64,000 nt of DNA from Hofstenia miamia (GCA_004352715.1 SCFE01000054.1:1694653-1758652), one strand, 5' to 3'. Numbered from the stretch's first letter, positions 12,711-25,689 are shown. Notes: a model not told the origin generated them from the letters alone. Translations and numbers: made by a program.

Positions 12711-12996
12711 AGGGCTTCGCGAGATAGATAGATAATATTTTAGTGTGTATGTCTTTTATTTGATCATGAGCTGGGTTTGCGATCCATAGGCAAATAAATT
12801 TGGGACTCAAATATGCTTGTGCTGTTTTGGCTTTGATTTGATAGAAAATGAACACGTGACTTTTCAAAGTTGGCGATTAACCTGTTAAGTGCTTGAAGCT
12901 TTACTGATAATACAATTCCATAGTCGGTTTTCATTGTCAGTTGATTTTAAACTGGCATAGATCCAAATTTAATTTGATATATTTAGTATTTCTTTA

Positions 12997-13188
12997 CAGA
13001 CTTGTCAACGAGCCGACATTTCCAAGCTCAGCTCGGCTCGTTTAAAGTTTGTGTAAGTTCGGCTCGGCTCGGCTCGCCACATAAAATCTTTGAATCAAAT
13101 TAACAAACCGAACTATAAACTTGCTTTGCCTAAAATAGGCTCGTTTTGGGCTCGTTGTATATCAAATACTGTGCTCAAGCTCGGCTCT
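12997..13188 (-). mobile_element. hAT-type MITE, CGGCTCG family, truncated
   Basis: It starts CAGACTTGTCAACGAGCC and is closely similar to the reverse complement of the intact copy at 21063-21414, minus an internal block of roughly 145 bp. It stops at GCTCAAGCTCGGCTC without the last 15 or so bases of the other terminal repeat. CGGCTCG/GGCTCG heptamers are clustered near the ends, like the subterminal motif repeats seen in hAT elements. It sits in RasGRP intron 1. Confidence 0.75.
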
Positions 13189-13718
13189 TTATGCATTTCA
13201 TGGATATGAGCAAGTTGATTTGGGACATTATGTGCCTGTGTTGCTTATGCTGGGATTTGAAAGAAAATGTTGAGATCTCATTCAGTTTGAGTATTATTTG
13301 AAATTTCAAACTAATTGCAATTAGAAATATGATATGTTTAGAACTAGATCCATATGATACGCCCAAATTATAATTACATGGTTAATAGAATATCGTCTAA
13401 ATAAGTGTCTAATCGCAGTCTTTCAATTATAAATTTCTGTCGGCGGTTTCATGAATATGGCGCCTCGCACGTTTCTGCTTCATGTTTGAAAGTAATTGAG
13501 TTGTATGAATGAAATACTTCAAATGAAGGCGACAGGAAAATGTAATGGAATCATTTTCTAATTTAATTCCAATGTTTTCACGCTTAATATAGGAAACATA
13601 ATGTGGTTTTCAATTTCACGGCATGCTAAATATTGCAGTTGTCTCTTCAACTAGAAATTTTAGATTTCTTTGCAAACAATTGTCATATATTGCACAGGGA
13701 CAATTTTTGCACAATTTA

Positions 13719-13762
<44 letters not shown>

Positions 13763-13974
13763 CTTGAATACTAAGCATCTTTATCATTTTATGAAAAAAC
13801 AATAAAAATTTTTATTGAGAGTACTTTCGCTACTTACTGTACCATTGTCAGTCAAAAAATAAAAATTAGTTGGTGGCAAAATATAAATTTACAAATCATT
13901 AATTAATTAAACTAAAACAAGTGAAGAGTTTGATGACATTTAGTATTTGTAGAAGCTGTCACACTTCTGACAAT

Positions 13975-14005
<31 letters not shown>

Positions 14006-16552
14006 TGCAGCAAGATTGTGTAATTAAGAACGATTTCAATGAATTTGTGAAATTGCTATTTCTATTAAAGATGTTTGAAGAGTTGGGGTTGGGATTAGAT
14101 TTATGGTTAGGTTTAGTAATTATTATTATGAAGTTAGGTAATTGAAAGATGTTCAAAAAAGATACCCTTTGAGACGTTTGTCCACTAGGACATTTGCCAA
14201 GCAGATATTTAATAAAATCGCATATACATGTAGAGCTGTTCTTGAAAAAAACTAAATTGCCTTTTCTAGTTTGTGTTTGAAACTTACAGGGTTGTATAGA
14301 TACTACGCAAATGAATGAAAGAAAAATGACAATTTCCTTGTGCTATTAGTTTCAATCTAATACTTTTTCCTAATATGAAATAATTGCCAAGAAAAACTAT
14401 ATAAGTCAACCTATTTTCACTAAAAATATTTCCTCTGAAACATTTTAATTTAAAATAGGAAATAATTTTTTTCAAATTAAATCAAAATAGTCTCTTTCCA
14501 TGTACACACTCTCAGTAAATTTCATGAAAATTGAAATGACGTTTATAATACTGCCCGACCAATCACGTAAATAAGTTAAGCATGGGAATGATAGCATCCG
14601 GTCATTGTCAATTAGCCATAAGGTTTTCAAACTTACTTTCAGATAATGGCAAAATAATTCAGCAAAATCTATCTAAATATACTGCAAATTAGACAAAGCA
14701 GCATTTTCAACTAATTGTTATTTTCAAAGCAACATATAGTATACTAATGTGCATCATTTGTTTCCTAAGACAATCTACAAATTGTCAATTAATTTTTTTA
14801 TATTTAAAATATTTTGGAATTCATTCCCTGCATAAAAGATCAAAAAACTTTTGAGCATCTATAACATTAAATTTTGTCTGAAATTTTTTTAAAATGCATG
14901 CAATAATATCACAGTTATTGAATTGTGAATTTTTCAGAAATCTCATTTATTTGAAAGGTTTATATAAATATCTCTTCGGTAAAGGATTTCTGCAAAGTTC
15001 ACATCTGATGCCTCAAGTGGATTCATACAAAAATTGTTTAAGTATTGAACTTTGCACGTGAAACATCTTTTTTATTTAGGAAGCCATTTTTTAATGGCCT
15101 TCTATGCACAGTCAAATAAGGCAAACTATATTTGATTTCTCATTTAAGTAATATGCATTAGTATAAAAAATCCTAAATTATAACTTTACAAGGATAAAAG
15201 TAACTTTCAAAATATTCATGTATTGCACAACGTTTATAGTTATTGATACTTTAATTAGAAACCTTCCTTCTTAGGTTAGGATCTTGACCCCATAAATGAC
15301 CTTTTTCAAGCTTGACTTGAGCAAATGATTTTTTAACTTAGAAGTTTTTTAATTCTTCACATTGTCACAAGGCTGCAAATTTCAATGGCATTTCTCCACA
15401 TTCTATATTTTCTTTGGAAACAACTATATTCTATGCTGTGAAAATTTGTTAAAAATCATTTGTTTAAATAAGTATCCTGTACTGGCAAATCTTTGGTAGT
15501 GGTTGTTTAGCTTCTGATGATAGCACAAAAAAATTTCAAGCCATCTATAGTATAGATCTATAGATAAAATATCATTTTCAAACGAAGCAAATAAAATATA
15601 TTGTCTTGAAATTTATAATGAATTGAAATTTTGAAATGATTTCAATACTATTAAAAAAATATGGAATTAATTTATTAACAAAGAATCAGCATGTAATGAA
15701 GATTTCAATAACTAAGAACTTTTGTATTATCATGTTTTTCAAAAACTTCCTGCTTATTAAGCATAATAACAGATAAATAATTTCAAAAAATTTTGATTAA
15801 CAGTAAACACAATTTCCTTAAATAGAAACCAAAAAAAGGTACATAACATTGTAGTACATACTCCAGAATCCTTAAAATACTTAATGAAATTCACCAATGC
15901 TTTTAGGTAATTAGCTTGGCATCTAATTTTTTAATTTTGTAAATATACATGAATAGTAGTTTGTAGTATTTTTTTGCTTAGCAATAAATTTTCTTTAACA
16001 TTTTTTACTTTTCTAAACGATGAATTATTTTTTAATTAAATAATGAGGTTTTAATCAATTTTTTCTTGTCTTTGATAGTAAACTACCAACAGAATCTCTA
16101 ATATTTTTATAGTTACTCAGTACAAAAGTTATTTCTGGCTGAGATCTGAGATGTCTTTTCTATTTGAAAAAGTGACTGTCGGGTCTAAACCAATTACTTC
16201 ATCAATCTTCTCGTTACTGAAACAGTATTGCCAGATTCAATTTTATACGTATTTTCTGTTGTTACACCCTCAGCAGTCATCATTAAGTAGACGCAATCCA
16301 TTTGCTATTGTTTTCTAATAATGAAGAAGAAAGTGGGCAATATCTTCACATTGGATGCTCTTCCTTTAACAATATGATTACTTGGCGTTGAAAATCCGTC
16401 AGCTGCGACGTCACAAATGTAATTTAAAGTCTAGAAAGATATTCAAATTGTGTTGTAGAGAAATGGCATGAACATCAATCAGAAGCAAATTGAATCAAGC
16501 TTATATCTGAGAACTCTATATGTAAATATATATATGTATGCATAAATATATC
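13189..16552. other. Intronic AT-rich DNA, no gene
   Basis: Only chance open frames, with (TA)n tracts at about 13718-13756 and 13976-13993. No further RasGRP exon is expected here, because the exons at 8835-8985 and 16917 join directly in phase. Confidence 0.6.
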
Positions 16553-16584
<32 letters not shown>

Positions 16585-16734
16585 NNNNNNNNNNNNNNNN
16601 NNNNNNNNNNNNNNNNNNNNNNNNNNNNNNNNNNNNNNNNNNNNNNNNNNNNNNNNNNNNNNNNNNNNNNNNNNNNNNNNNNNNNNNNNNNNNNNNNNNN
16701 NNNNNNNNNNNNNNNNNNNNNNNNNNNNNNNNNN

Positions 16735-16766
<32 letters not shown>
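16553..16766. repeat. (TA)n microsatellite with 150-N gap
   Basis: TA repeats on both sides of 150 Ns (16585-16734). The gap probably hides more of the same tract. Confidence 0.9.
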
Positions 16767-16767
<1 letters not shown>

Positions 16768-16916
16768 ATATGGAACAATACTAGAAATATTTGAGTTTAT
16801 TGTATTGCTTCAAGTTGTGTTTCAGTAGTTGCAGAGCTCTATTTTGGAATGTTTATTTTGCACGCATATGCATGCATACCTTAATCATATATATTTCTAA
16901 AGGTTAAATCATTTAG

Positions 16917-17090
16917 TTTGCTGAATATAAATTATATGCACTAACGGGAAAGATGAATGAATGCGTATTTTTGGAACAGTCCATTGCACAGTTCAACGGT
17001 CTATCAACCTGGATTCAATGCATGATACTAAATGGACAGACCCCGAAAGAGAGAGCAGAAATCATCCATAAATTCGTATGCGTCGCTGAA
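16917..17090 (+). CDS. RASGRP: RasGRP exon 2: CDC25 domain
   Basis: The acceptor CATTTAG ends at 16916 and the donor GCTGAA|GTAAGA follows 17090. There are 58 codons, phase 0 at both ends. The peptide begins FAEYKLYALTGK, continues with LEQSIAQFNGLSTWIQCMIL and ends in ERAEIIHKFVCVAE. This aligns with the RasGEF core (ERSIALFNGISQWVQ-MVL, then RAEVI-KFI-VAQ), a helical part of the Ras-binding face. Confidence 0.92.
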
Positions 17091-18064
17091 GTAAGATTTT
17101 TAAATTAACTGAACATCTCATGCACAATAGTTCTAGCAAGAAAAATCTATTTTCAAAACCAACTGTCACCTACATGTCGCTAAATTGAATTTAAAATGAC
17201 AACATATTATTAATGGTTAGGAAGTGTCTTCGATTCCCAGAGACAGAACAATTATTCAAACTGAATTATAGTACATAGGTTTTCCTTGAAATAAAATCTA
17301 TTGTGCCATAGTAGATCTTTTCTAACATTAAAGACGCTTTACATATGCTTATAAGAATATACTTAAGACTTGAGCACTTTAATCACGACGCTTTTAGGCA
17401 TAAAATGAATTTTAAATTTCTTTCTTAAGGTAGACGTATTCTCTAAGAAAAATCTTTAAGCTAAATTTAAATTTTGGCTTGTTTTTAGAGGCCTCCAAAT
17501 TTGGAAGAATAATTAAAAGTTTGAATGAATTTTTTATACAGCTGATATTCACTTGAAATTGATTTTAAAGGAAAATTTTGAAAAATTGGCCTTATTTTAA
17601 TAACACTAAAGGACAATAGAGAAATTTAGTATAAAAACCTTCCAACTAATTGAGCTTTGTGTCAAAAATGCGTTTCCTGTAAAAAAAGTGGATTAGCAAT
17701 TAGCATTAAGGTTCAATCAATCTCATGGCAAATGGTTTAAGACCGACATTTGTTTTCAAAATGAATTCCTAAAAGTAAAAAATTTAATCGGTAGACATTT
17801 TAACTGCTTAGTATTTAGTTAGTATATTTTCTGAATAAATTATTTTGAAATTTTATAGTACATATAATCCTAGTTTATAATTTGAAAGCATCTTTGCAAT
17901 ATGATGAAAACCTTTTGAATGGCATTTTTTATATTTAAGTTCCCGAAACCAATTAAATAAGTTATTGTAAGAAAAATTCTTTGTTCATATCAAATAATGA
18001 ATTTCATTATGGAAACAATAAGAAATTACCGTCAAATGATACTTAATAAAATTTATTATGCTTA
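17091..18064. other. Intronic DNA, no gene
   Basis: AT-rich start of RasGRP intron 2. Nothing recognisable. Confidence 0.6.
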
Positions 18065-18082
18065 TATATATATATATATATA

Positions 18083-18580
18083 CAGGGTGTTTCAGAATTA
18101 ATAACCTCTCTTTGAGATATAACAAATCACTGATAACAAAAATCTATGAAAAGTCAAAATATATTCATTAAATCTATGGTCACTGATAAGTCAAAATATA
18201 ACTTGATGGAGCTCATTTTGGAACACCTGTCAGAGATTATTTAAATGACAAGTTTAATAACCGCTGGATTGGTAGAGGGGCTCTTTGGCACATTACCCAG
18301 CAAGATCACCTGATTTGACAATCTGCGATTATTTCTTATGGGGGGTACCTACGGGAAAAGTTTATTTTTACACCATTCAAGATATTGATGACCTAGAAGA
18401 AAAAATTCGCCATGAAATCCAATCCATTCCCGTGCAAATGTTCCAAAATAGTGTAGATAATTTTACTGATCGTTTGCTAACATGTATTAACTCAAATGGT
18501 GGTTATGTTGAATAAATATGTTTTTTATTATATAGAAAATACAATTTTGTATTCTTGTCGATTTATTGTTTCGGTTTGCG
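18083..18580 (+). mobile_element. Mariner-like element, C-terminal transposase only
   Basis: After a TA at the end of a TA tract, the sequence ACAGGGTGTTTCAGAATTAATA looks like a left terminal repeat. The frame from about 18285 reads HYPARSPDLTICDYFLWG and ends RLLTCINSNGGYVE before TAA. This is the standard C-terminal third of a mariner/IS630-type transposase, with the last catalytic D in SPDLT-CD. The earlier transposase domain is deleted, and the right end is lost in the gap at 18581-18710. Confidence 0.7.
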
Positions 18581-18710
18581 NNNNNNNNNNNNNNNNNNNN
18601 NNNNNNNNNNNNNNNNNNNNNNNNNNNNNNNNNNNNNNNNNNNNNNNNNNNNNNNNNNNNNNNNNNNNNNNNNNNNNNNNNNNNNNNNNNNNNNNNNNNN
18701 NNNNNNNNNN

Positions 18711-18742
<32 letters not shown>
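18581..18742. repeat. 130-N gap followed by (TA)n
   Basis: Ns at 18581-18710 followed by a TA tract to 18742. The right end of the neighbouring mariner fragment is presumably inside the gap. Confidence 0.85.
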
Positions 18743-18744
<2 letters not shown>

Positions 18745-18769
18745 TAGCAAAGTTGATTATAAATAAATT

Positions 18770-19375
18770 ATGCTATATTTTCAATTTTATACACTAACGA
18801 TGGAATTCTGAACTTATTGATCCTTAAGTCCTCAAATTTATGATACTATTATTATATATTAATGCAAGATCTTGGGTGCAATTACTTCATTAGCGTTTTT
18901 TACTTTGGTAATTAGTCCAATTAATGTCATGTTGAGCTTCCTTGCTTTGAATATATTCATTTCTTCGCTACGTGCTGCTTAATTTCCGTGCCGTCACGCT
19001 TGCAATGATTAATTAAATGGATCTTAATACGTCGGCGTATTCGACTTCGTGGCGCCCATTTACTCAAGGCGTAATTAATATTTGCATCAATTTCCTAATT
19101 TCAATATTTAAGCATAATCGTAAGCAATGTTTTTTAATTAAATTTTTAAAAATATTCTATTCTAATCTTGTCACTTCATTAGATTTCGAAATATTTGAAT
19201 AACTTAAATTCATGAAAAATGTAGCAAATTTCTCCACATATTTATAATATTCTACCTTCTATGATTTTAAATTTGAGACTCTGGCAATGGACTGTAAGTT
19301 TCTGGAATGCATCAATTGCACTTAAATTGAAATGAATATTTATAGCATACCACTAGAAAATAACTATATAATGTA

Positions 19376-19417
<42 letters not shown>

Positions 19418-21054
19418 AAAAATATATACATATAATAGGTGAAAAGCAACAGCTACAAAATTGAAATATATTCCTATATGTATTTTACAACTATACGTTG
19501 CTGTGAAACGCATGTTAGGAATATATGTCAATTTTTTAGCTGATATTTTTACATTAATAATTAAATTTCAATTTTGTTGGTTTTTATTTCATGGCAGTTT
19601 TGAGAGATTGGTCTAAGATTTGCAATGTGGAATCACAAAAATTTGATTTGAGTGGGCTGCTGGCAATATTTTCTACCATTACCAGAATTTGAAAGTACCT
19701 TTATAAATTGATAATTGCAAGCAGCAAGTACATTCTATGACATCATATTCAACAGAATTGATGCTCTTCATGTTAAATTATCAACTATGTTAATGATCTA
19801 AGATCATTGGATGGAATGCTGTGATATTGGGAAAAATCATAAATTTGCCAATCGTATTAACCTTATTCTCCCTTGCATAAGTTAATGTAAGATAGCAATT
19901 AGTCCATGTTTTTGAACAATTTTCTACAAGTCTGTTAAGAAGTTTGGAAGTTCTTTGATATCAACACATCTATGAATGAGTACGTTCCAATGTAATAGTG
20001 AACATTCGTACTAAGCTTAAGCCTATTGCGTGTGCCTAAAGCACATGAAGATATTTTGGTAAAGGCATTCAAAAGTTTCCCACACCTAATGGTTTATTTT
20101 GTTTTCGGTAAGTAGACCACCCAAACAACTTTAAGCGCACCGTGCAAAATGTCCAAAGTCATGAACGATTTAAAAGCCAAAGGTGTTGTCTTTTTTAATT
20201 TTAAACGTAAAAAACTCTTCGAGAAGGCATCCCAGATTTTCAGACTTCTTACTGGAAAATGGTTAAAATTGGTAGCAATGCCTGTTCCTAATTTGCATAA
20301 GTTTTGTACTACGAAGTTTCCATTAGTCTCATGTGAAGTCTATTTTCTTCAAGAATTTTTCAACTCTATTCTATGGGATGAAATTGCACTTCCAACAGAA
20401 CTTTGTACGTCCCTGACGAGCTTGGTAAGAGCTATCATAACAAAACCACAAATTCAATGTCTGGTCTCTACATGGGTTCCATGGGGTATAAGTTTATTGG
20501 TCCCAGTTTCATCCAGTTAGTCAGATCCTAGTATCCTCATATTACCAGTTCCGATCAATATTATGGATGAATTTTCTCACACTTCACATCTATTTTGTTC
20601 AAAATTGTCTAATTAATAAAATTCTAAATGGTCCCACTTCCATCTGAAATGATGAGTCCTCTCAACCCTGGTCTCTAAGTCTACAATCTAGTCTTAAAAT
20701 GCTTAACTTGTTAAACACAGTGTTTATAAAACGTTGAAGTTAAGCAAACAATAATGACGGTGTCTTGGTAAAGCGTTAACCAGCACATAATTAAAGAAAA
20801 GTCTAATAGGATTTGACAAAATACAGGTCAAAGGTCATTCAGTTGCTCAGAAAAACCTTTTAATAACACACTGTTGTGGTTATTTCCAGCATTTACTGTA
20901 TTGACAGCTAGTGTCAACAATACTACTAAACTCATCATTGTGGGAAAAGTTTTTCTCCCTACAGATCCGCAATTAAAATAATATTAGAAGCATGTTTAAC
21001 TAAAGCATTATCACATATGGTAACAACTGAGCAATGCAATTTGATAATTTACAA
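18770..21054. other. Intronic DNA, no assigned gene
   Basis: Contains a (TA)n tract near 19378-19411 and one 123-codon frame at 20149-20520 that I could not assign to any family. No RasGRP exon is missing here. Confidence 0.5.
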
Positions 21055-21062
21055 CATAGTAT

Positions 21063-21414
21063 CTGTCTTGTCAACGAGCCGAGCTTGAGCACAGTATTTG
21101 ATATACAACGAGCCCAAAACGAGCCCATTTTAGGCAAAGCAAGTTTATAGTTCTGCTTGTTAATTTGATTATATAGTTTTTTCTTATTTTTTGCAGTAAG
21201 TATGCCTTTCCTATAATCCTATTTAAGAAATGTTTATTAAACAATAGGAAGAGCTATGTAAAAAATTCTTTGAGCACAATATTTTTAAAAAAAATACCGA
21301 GTTAAAACGAGCCTCATTCAAAGATTTTATGTGGCGAGCCAAGCCGAGCCGAACTTACACAAAAATTAATCGAGCCGAGCAGAGCTTGGAAATGTCGGCT
21401 CGTTGACAAGTCAG
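21063..21414. mobile_element. Intact hAT MITE with 8 bp TSD (CATAGTAT)
   Basis: Perfect 8 bp direct repeats CATAGTAT at 21055-21062 and 21415-21422 flank a 352 bp element. The ends are CTGTCTTGTCAACGAGCC and, reversed, CTGACTTGTCAACGAGCC (one mismatch). An 8 bp target duplication and clustered subterminal CGAGCC repeats indicate hAT mobilisation. No transposase is encoded, so it is non-autonomous. It lies in RasGRP intron 2. Confidence 0.88.
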
Positions 21415-21422
21415 CATAGTAT

Positions 21423-23558
21423 ATTGCTGTCTGTTTCAAGAATTATTAATCAATTGATTCCACATATGTTTGAACACTAATGCCAACATTGTTTGTACGC
21501 ATAATTGCGTTTTGTATATAACCTCTCTTTTAAATTGCAATTATCAAGCGTTATCATTTCTCTACTTGTATTTTATTAACAGAATTACAACACTTTTTTC
21601 CTGTTCATCACCACAGATCCCAATGTGTATGGCTGCCCTTAGTAGTAAAATCGGAATCCTTTACATTGTAGGGCAAACAAGTTCAACCAATCAAAATTTA
21701 AATAATAAACCATTTACAATTTTGTGTTAAAAATATTTTTAAAAAACAACAAATTTTGCAAATCTTTAGTAGTTTCTCCATAAAATATCATTTTTAAATT
21801 CCTAGTTCTCTTAAATTGTACATACTTTTTCTATAGACTCATTTAATATCTACAGATTTCATAAAAGTTTTTGTGCCAACTGTATTTGCTTTATCAATTA
21901 TGGCAATACTACAACTAAGTCCTTTAAAAATGTATCTATTAATGACCCATGACGCGCTCTATGACCAACTGTTTATCATAGAATGATTGACCAAATTTAC
22001 CCTTCCCATGACACAACTGCCATATGTTTAATCTTGATCGTTCATAAACTCGTCGTTGCTTTTCAGCTTAATTTCTAAATTCAAAACAGGGTGAATTTGT
22101 CAGATTTATGCCAAATTGAATTACCCTTCATGTCATACGTCAGTCAGCACCGAATTATTATAGTGTGAATTGTTTTTGTTTTGGAAATTTTTATGATTTT
22201 CCAATTTCTGGCAGTCTTAGTTCAATGAAGCCATCTAATTTTGATGCATCGCACATCAAAGCTTTGTGGCTTGGGTTGGCTTGGGTCGTGTCAGATAACT
22301 CAACGTCAATTTTACAAGAATTGAAAACATTTCCATCAATTTGTGGAAGATCTTAAATTAGGTTTTTTATTTAAATGTAGTTGAAACTTTCATAAAATAA
22401 GATGTTCAATACATTTATAATTGAAACAGACCCAGTTGTGGCTGAAATTTTTTTTCTAGAATATTGTTTAAGAGAATTACGCATGTCAGTTTTTTAATAT
22501 TTTCACCCAATGCTGCAAAAAAACCTATGTCCAACCTTTGAGAAATAAGCCTATGGAATGGCAGGTCGACCTTCCGAATGGTGTAAGTTGACACAAAAAG
22601 CTACAGCTTATGGTGAGGTCATTTTTTTAAGTGTTTCAGCATGCAGTGGTTATTTTGTCTAGGAGTTTTTTTAATATTACTTTCGGTGATGGAGCGCGAA
22701 CAAGTAGTCTCTCTTTTCGATTACACATATCCAGTATGTGTGGCATTAATATCTTACCTCAATAACAAAATTCAACGGGTTATAAACAGGGCATATCAAT
22801 GAAACTGTTTCACGAAGCGATGTTCCATAAATTACATTTCCTCGCGCCAACATTGTTACCATCAGACAGGATCAGGAGGTAGAAGTCTTATAAAATACTT
22901 ACTCCATTGCCGTAAACTACATATCTATAGGTAGATTAATAAAAAATGGGTATAATTGCAGAGTTCAATTATTATTAGGAAATAAAACTTTGTCAACGTG
23001 CAATCAAGCGCAATGCATCCTCCTCTACCCTCTATAGCAGATGATTAACATTCAGTTCAATTTTATGGTTGAAATCCATATTAGTTCCATTGTAGGTAAG
23101 TTGCGCAATTTAAAAGCTACGTTTTGACAAAACTCTGAATACATTATTTTTAAAAATATCCTTATGGTCAATTCTGAGCGCGTTATTGACTGTGAACTAT
23201 TAAAAAATTATTTTTTTGCCATCTTAAAATTTTTAGCATTCATGCTGTGATAATATTTTATGAAACAACTGTTTGGATTCAGTAGCATATCAAACTTAGT
23301 TTGATTGCTTAGAATCTAACCAAGACTCGGAAACAGTTTATAAAGAAATTTACCTAACAAATTCATACTAAGATTATGTTTTCTTACAAGGAATTATTTT
23401 TCAATTGCAATGAAGTTCATTAAATATTCAAAAGAATATAAAAAAAAGTTGAATGAATTTGATTACTTCAGCAAAATATTTGTTGGCGTGAAATATAAAT
23501 TGTTTCTTATGGTAAATATTTTGAAGTAATTCTTGTTGCTTTATCTAAGAACTTTCTT

Positions 23559-23601
<43 letters not shown>

Positions 23602-24030
23602 ATGAAATTCTTTGAAAGATCTATACAAAATTTATATGGAAAATTTTCACCAATTTTGTTAAACAAATTTCCTTAAAGTTTAAACCAGTATATCTATTCT
23701 GAGAATTTTCATTAATTTCTGAAAGAAATGATATAAATCTATTAACAGGATATGCTTTCGATACAGTTTGATACTTTATTAGTATGTAACTGAATTTAAG
23801 TGCAGTTGTTCCTTTTTTGTAACTTCAACTTCCTCTGTGAACCAGGAATTGAGACTTAATATGTCAGTGGAACTGGCATTATATATGAATGGGATGAAGC
23901 CAAGAAAAGCAAATTTTTGTTACTGATTCTTAAAGTTTGGTAATCTTGCACAGACGAGTTGGTTCCTAGTCTGTTACATTTTGACAAATTAATGTAAATG
24001 AGAAGACTAATAAAATTTATATAGAGAGCC
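21423..24030. other. Intronic DNA, no gene
   Basis: AT-rich, with a (TA)n tract at about 23562-23599. No element with clear ends was seen. Confidence 0.55.
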
Positions 24031-24300
24031 CCAGTGGTGTACTCGAGGGTGCTCAGGGAAGGGGAGGCTCAGTCCACCCTGTTAAATTCAATTCGGAAAT
24101 CAGCCCTCTGATAAAGTTTTATTACAGTTTGTGGTGTTGAACATTTTTGATGGGAAATTAACTTTAAACACACTAGCATCCGTTCTAAAGGACAAACCGA
24201 TTTCCCACATTTACAAAGAATTTTTTCCAAGCCTATTTCCAAATTTGATTAATGCAATGTTGACAATTTTCATTAAAGCTTATTGCTGTGACAGGATTGT
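24031..24300. repeat. Interspersed repeat starting CAGTGGTGTACTCGAGGG
   Basis: The motif GTGTACTC-GGGGTGCTCAGG followed by a GGGGAGG run resembles sequences at 40264 and 41768. It also loosely resembles the CAGTGGCG starts of hAT elements elsewhere in the window. The 3' part (from about 24165) matches the repeat at 9690-9870. No target duplication was found, so boundaries are uncertain. Confidence 0.4.
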
Positions 24301-24934
24301 TGAATAGATTAACAAGTTTTCTTTGAAACCTTCAAATTTTTGAAAAAGATTTTGATTATTTCTATACTTAGTGTTAATGTATTTAAAAGGTTTTGAGCCT
24401 CTGGAGGCAACAAAGAACTTTGACTGTTTCTTGATATGTGCAAAGATATTCCAAACCCATTGAGGCGTGCCGTGCGCAAAGTCACAGGTCGCGGAGCCTT
24501 TATGGGACAAGGCCAGCGACCGGATTAAAAGCGAAAAAAAGGAAGAGACTCTCGTCTATCATGTGGTGTTTTGAGATTGAGCACACCATTAATAGGTTTT
24601 TGAGCTAAAAGCGTTTAAAAAATTTTTATAGGATTATGAAAAATTTTTAAAAATCACCGTGCTGTTTAAGGTTAAGTTTGGCCAAAATTTTTATAATATA
24701 AAAAATACTGTACAAAAATTTAAAGCCCCCCTCCCCCTGTTAATTATTTAGGAGTACAGTCCTGGTGCGTCCTATTGTACTAGACTTTATAATGGAAGTA
24801 AGAAACACCTGATGTGATTGCTGAAGTCTAGAGTGGAGTCTATCTTAATCAAATCTTCAAGTTTAAGAGAGAGAGTTTATTTGGAGAATCGGTTATAGGA
24901 ATATTATATTTTAAAGCAGTGACATTATTTTTAG

Positions 24935-25051
24935 AATTTATTGAGTTTAAAGAACTACAACACATTTATGGCGATGATAGGCGCTATTACCAGTAGTCCA
25001 GTAATGCGTTTGAGCAAAACACAGCAATTGCTTCCAGCAGCCATTCATCAG
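24935..25051 (+). CDS. RASGRP: RasGRP exon 3: CDC25 domain
   Basis: The acceptor TTTTTAG ends at 24934 and the donor CATCAG|GTAAAT follows 25051. There are 39 codons, phase 0 at both ends. The peptide LKNYNTFMAMIGAITSSPVM then RLSKTQQLLP matches the conserved RasGEF block NFNTLMA-V-GL-SS-I-RLK-T. An alternative acceptor at 24945 would shift phase and is disfavoured. Confidence 0.92.
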
Positions 25052-25092
25052 GTAAATTTTCTAGGAAATTTCATAAATACATTGTTTTTTAG

Positions 25093-25193
25093 AAAATTGG
25101 TGATTTTACTGAATTGCTATCATCTGCCAACAATTTTGCCTGTTATAGAAAGGAATTATTAGAAGTGAAGGCCGCGTTTCACATCCCTATTAT
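25093..25193 (+). CDS. RASGRP: RasGRP exon 4: CDC25 domain
   Basis: A 101 bp exon after an intron of only 41 bp. The acceptor TTTTTTAG ends at 25092 and the donor ATTAT|GTAAAC follows 25193, ending in phase 2. The peptide includes FTELLSSANNFACYRKELL and ends AAFHIPI, matching the RasGRP segment with LLSSSRNY--YR and F-IPILG. Confidence 0.9.
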
Positions 25194-25689
25194 GTAAACA
25201 TTTAATATTGAAAGATAGTATTCACTAAAAAATGAATAAATCAGTTATCTTTGTACTAGAACCTTTCATGGTACTTGGGATGTTCCATGTCGTAAGGGGG
25301 ATTTCCTAATGATTTTAACTATCTAATTACACTTTTGAGAATATCATGGGGCTTACCTCGGGCAACAGACCAGCATTTTGTTTAATAGTGAAGTTAATAA
25401 TTGATCCACAATTTTAGAGTTGTCGTTATAATCAGGCTAATTCACTCAGTTCCCCATATGCTTTGCTTTCAAATTTCGGAATTAGAAAGCTTTTAGGTGT
25501 GTAAAGGAACAATCAAATACCATAAGGGATAATGGTTAGAGGTGATAAATACAGAGGGAAAACCTATGGTACTGCACGAACGTGTATATGGGTTTTTTGT
25601 TTGATTTTTTAGATTATCGATCAAGGAATCCAACATATAATGTGACATAACTTAGAAAATTAGAAAATTATCACTTTAAAATATTTTAG

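Noticed and set aside
13020-13190. Tandem CGGCTCG motifs resembling short CRISPR or satellite repeats
   Set aside because: Spacing is irregular and the motifs lie inside a hAT MITE with defined ends in a sister copy, so neither a CRISPR array nor a satellite.
16479-16828. Frames encoding Tyr-Ile repeats across N gaps (also at 18.5 and 34.8 kb)
   Set aside because: They are translations of TA microsatellites and Ns, not genes.
20149-20520. 123-codon open frame on the plus strand in RasGRP intron 2
   Set aside because: Long for this AT content, but it matches no family I know and has no splice or start context of note. RasGRP exons on either side join without it. Left unannotated.
22165-22356. 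63-codon frame in RasGRP intron 2
   Set aside because: No similarity recognised and length is within chance expectation.
24720-24780. Possible right end for the repeat that starts at 24031
   Set aside because: Ends only weakly complementary and the flanking 8 bp do not match, so no hAT element was called.
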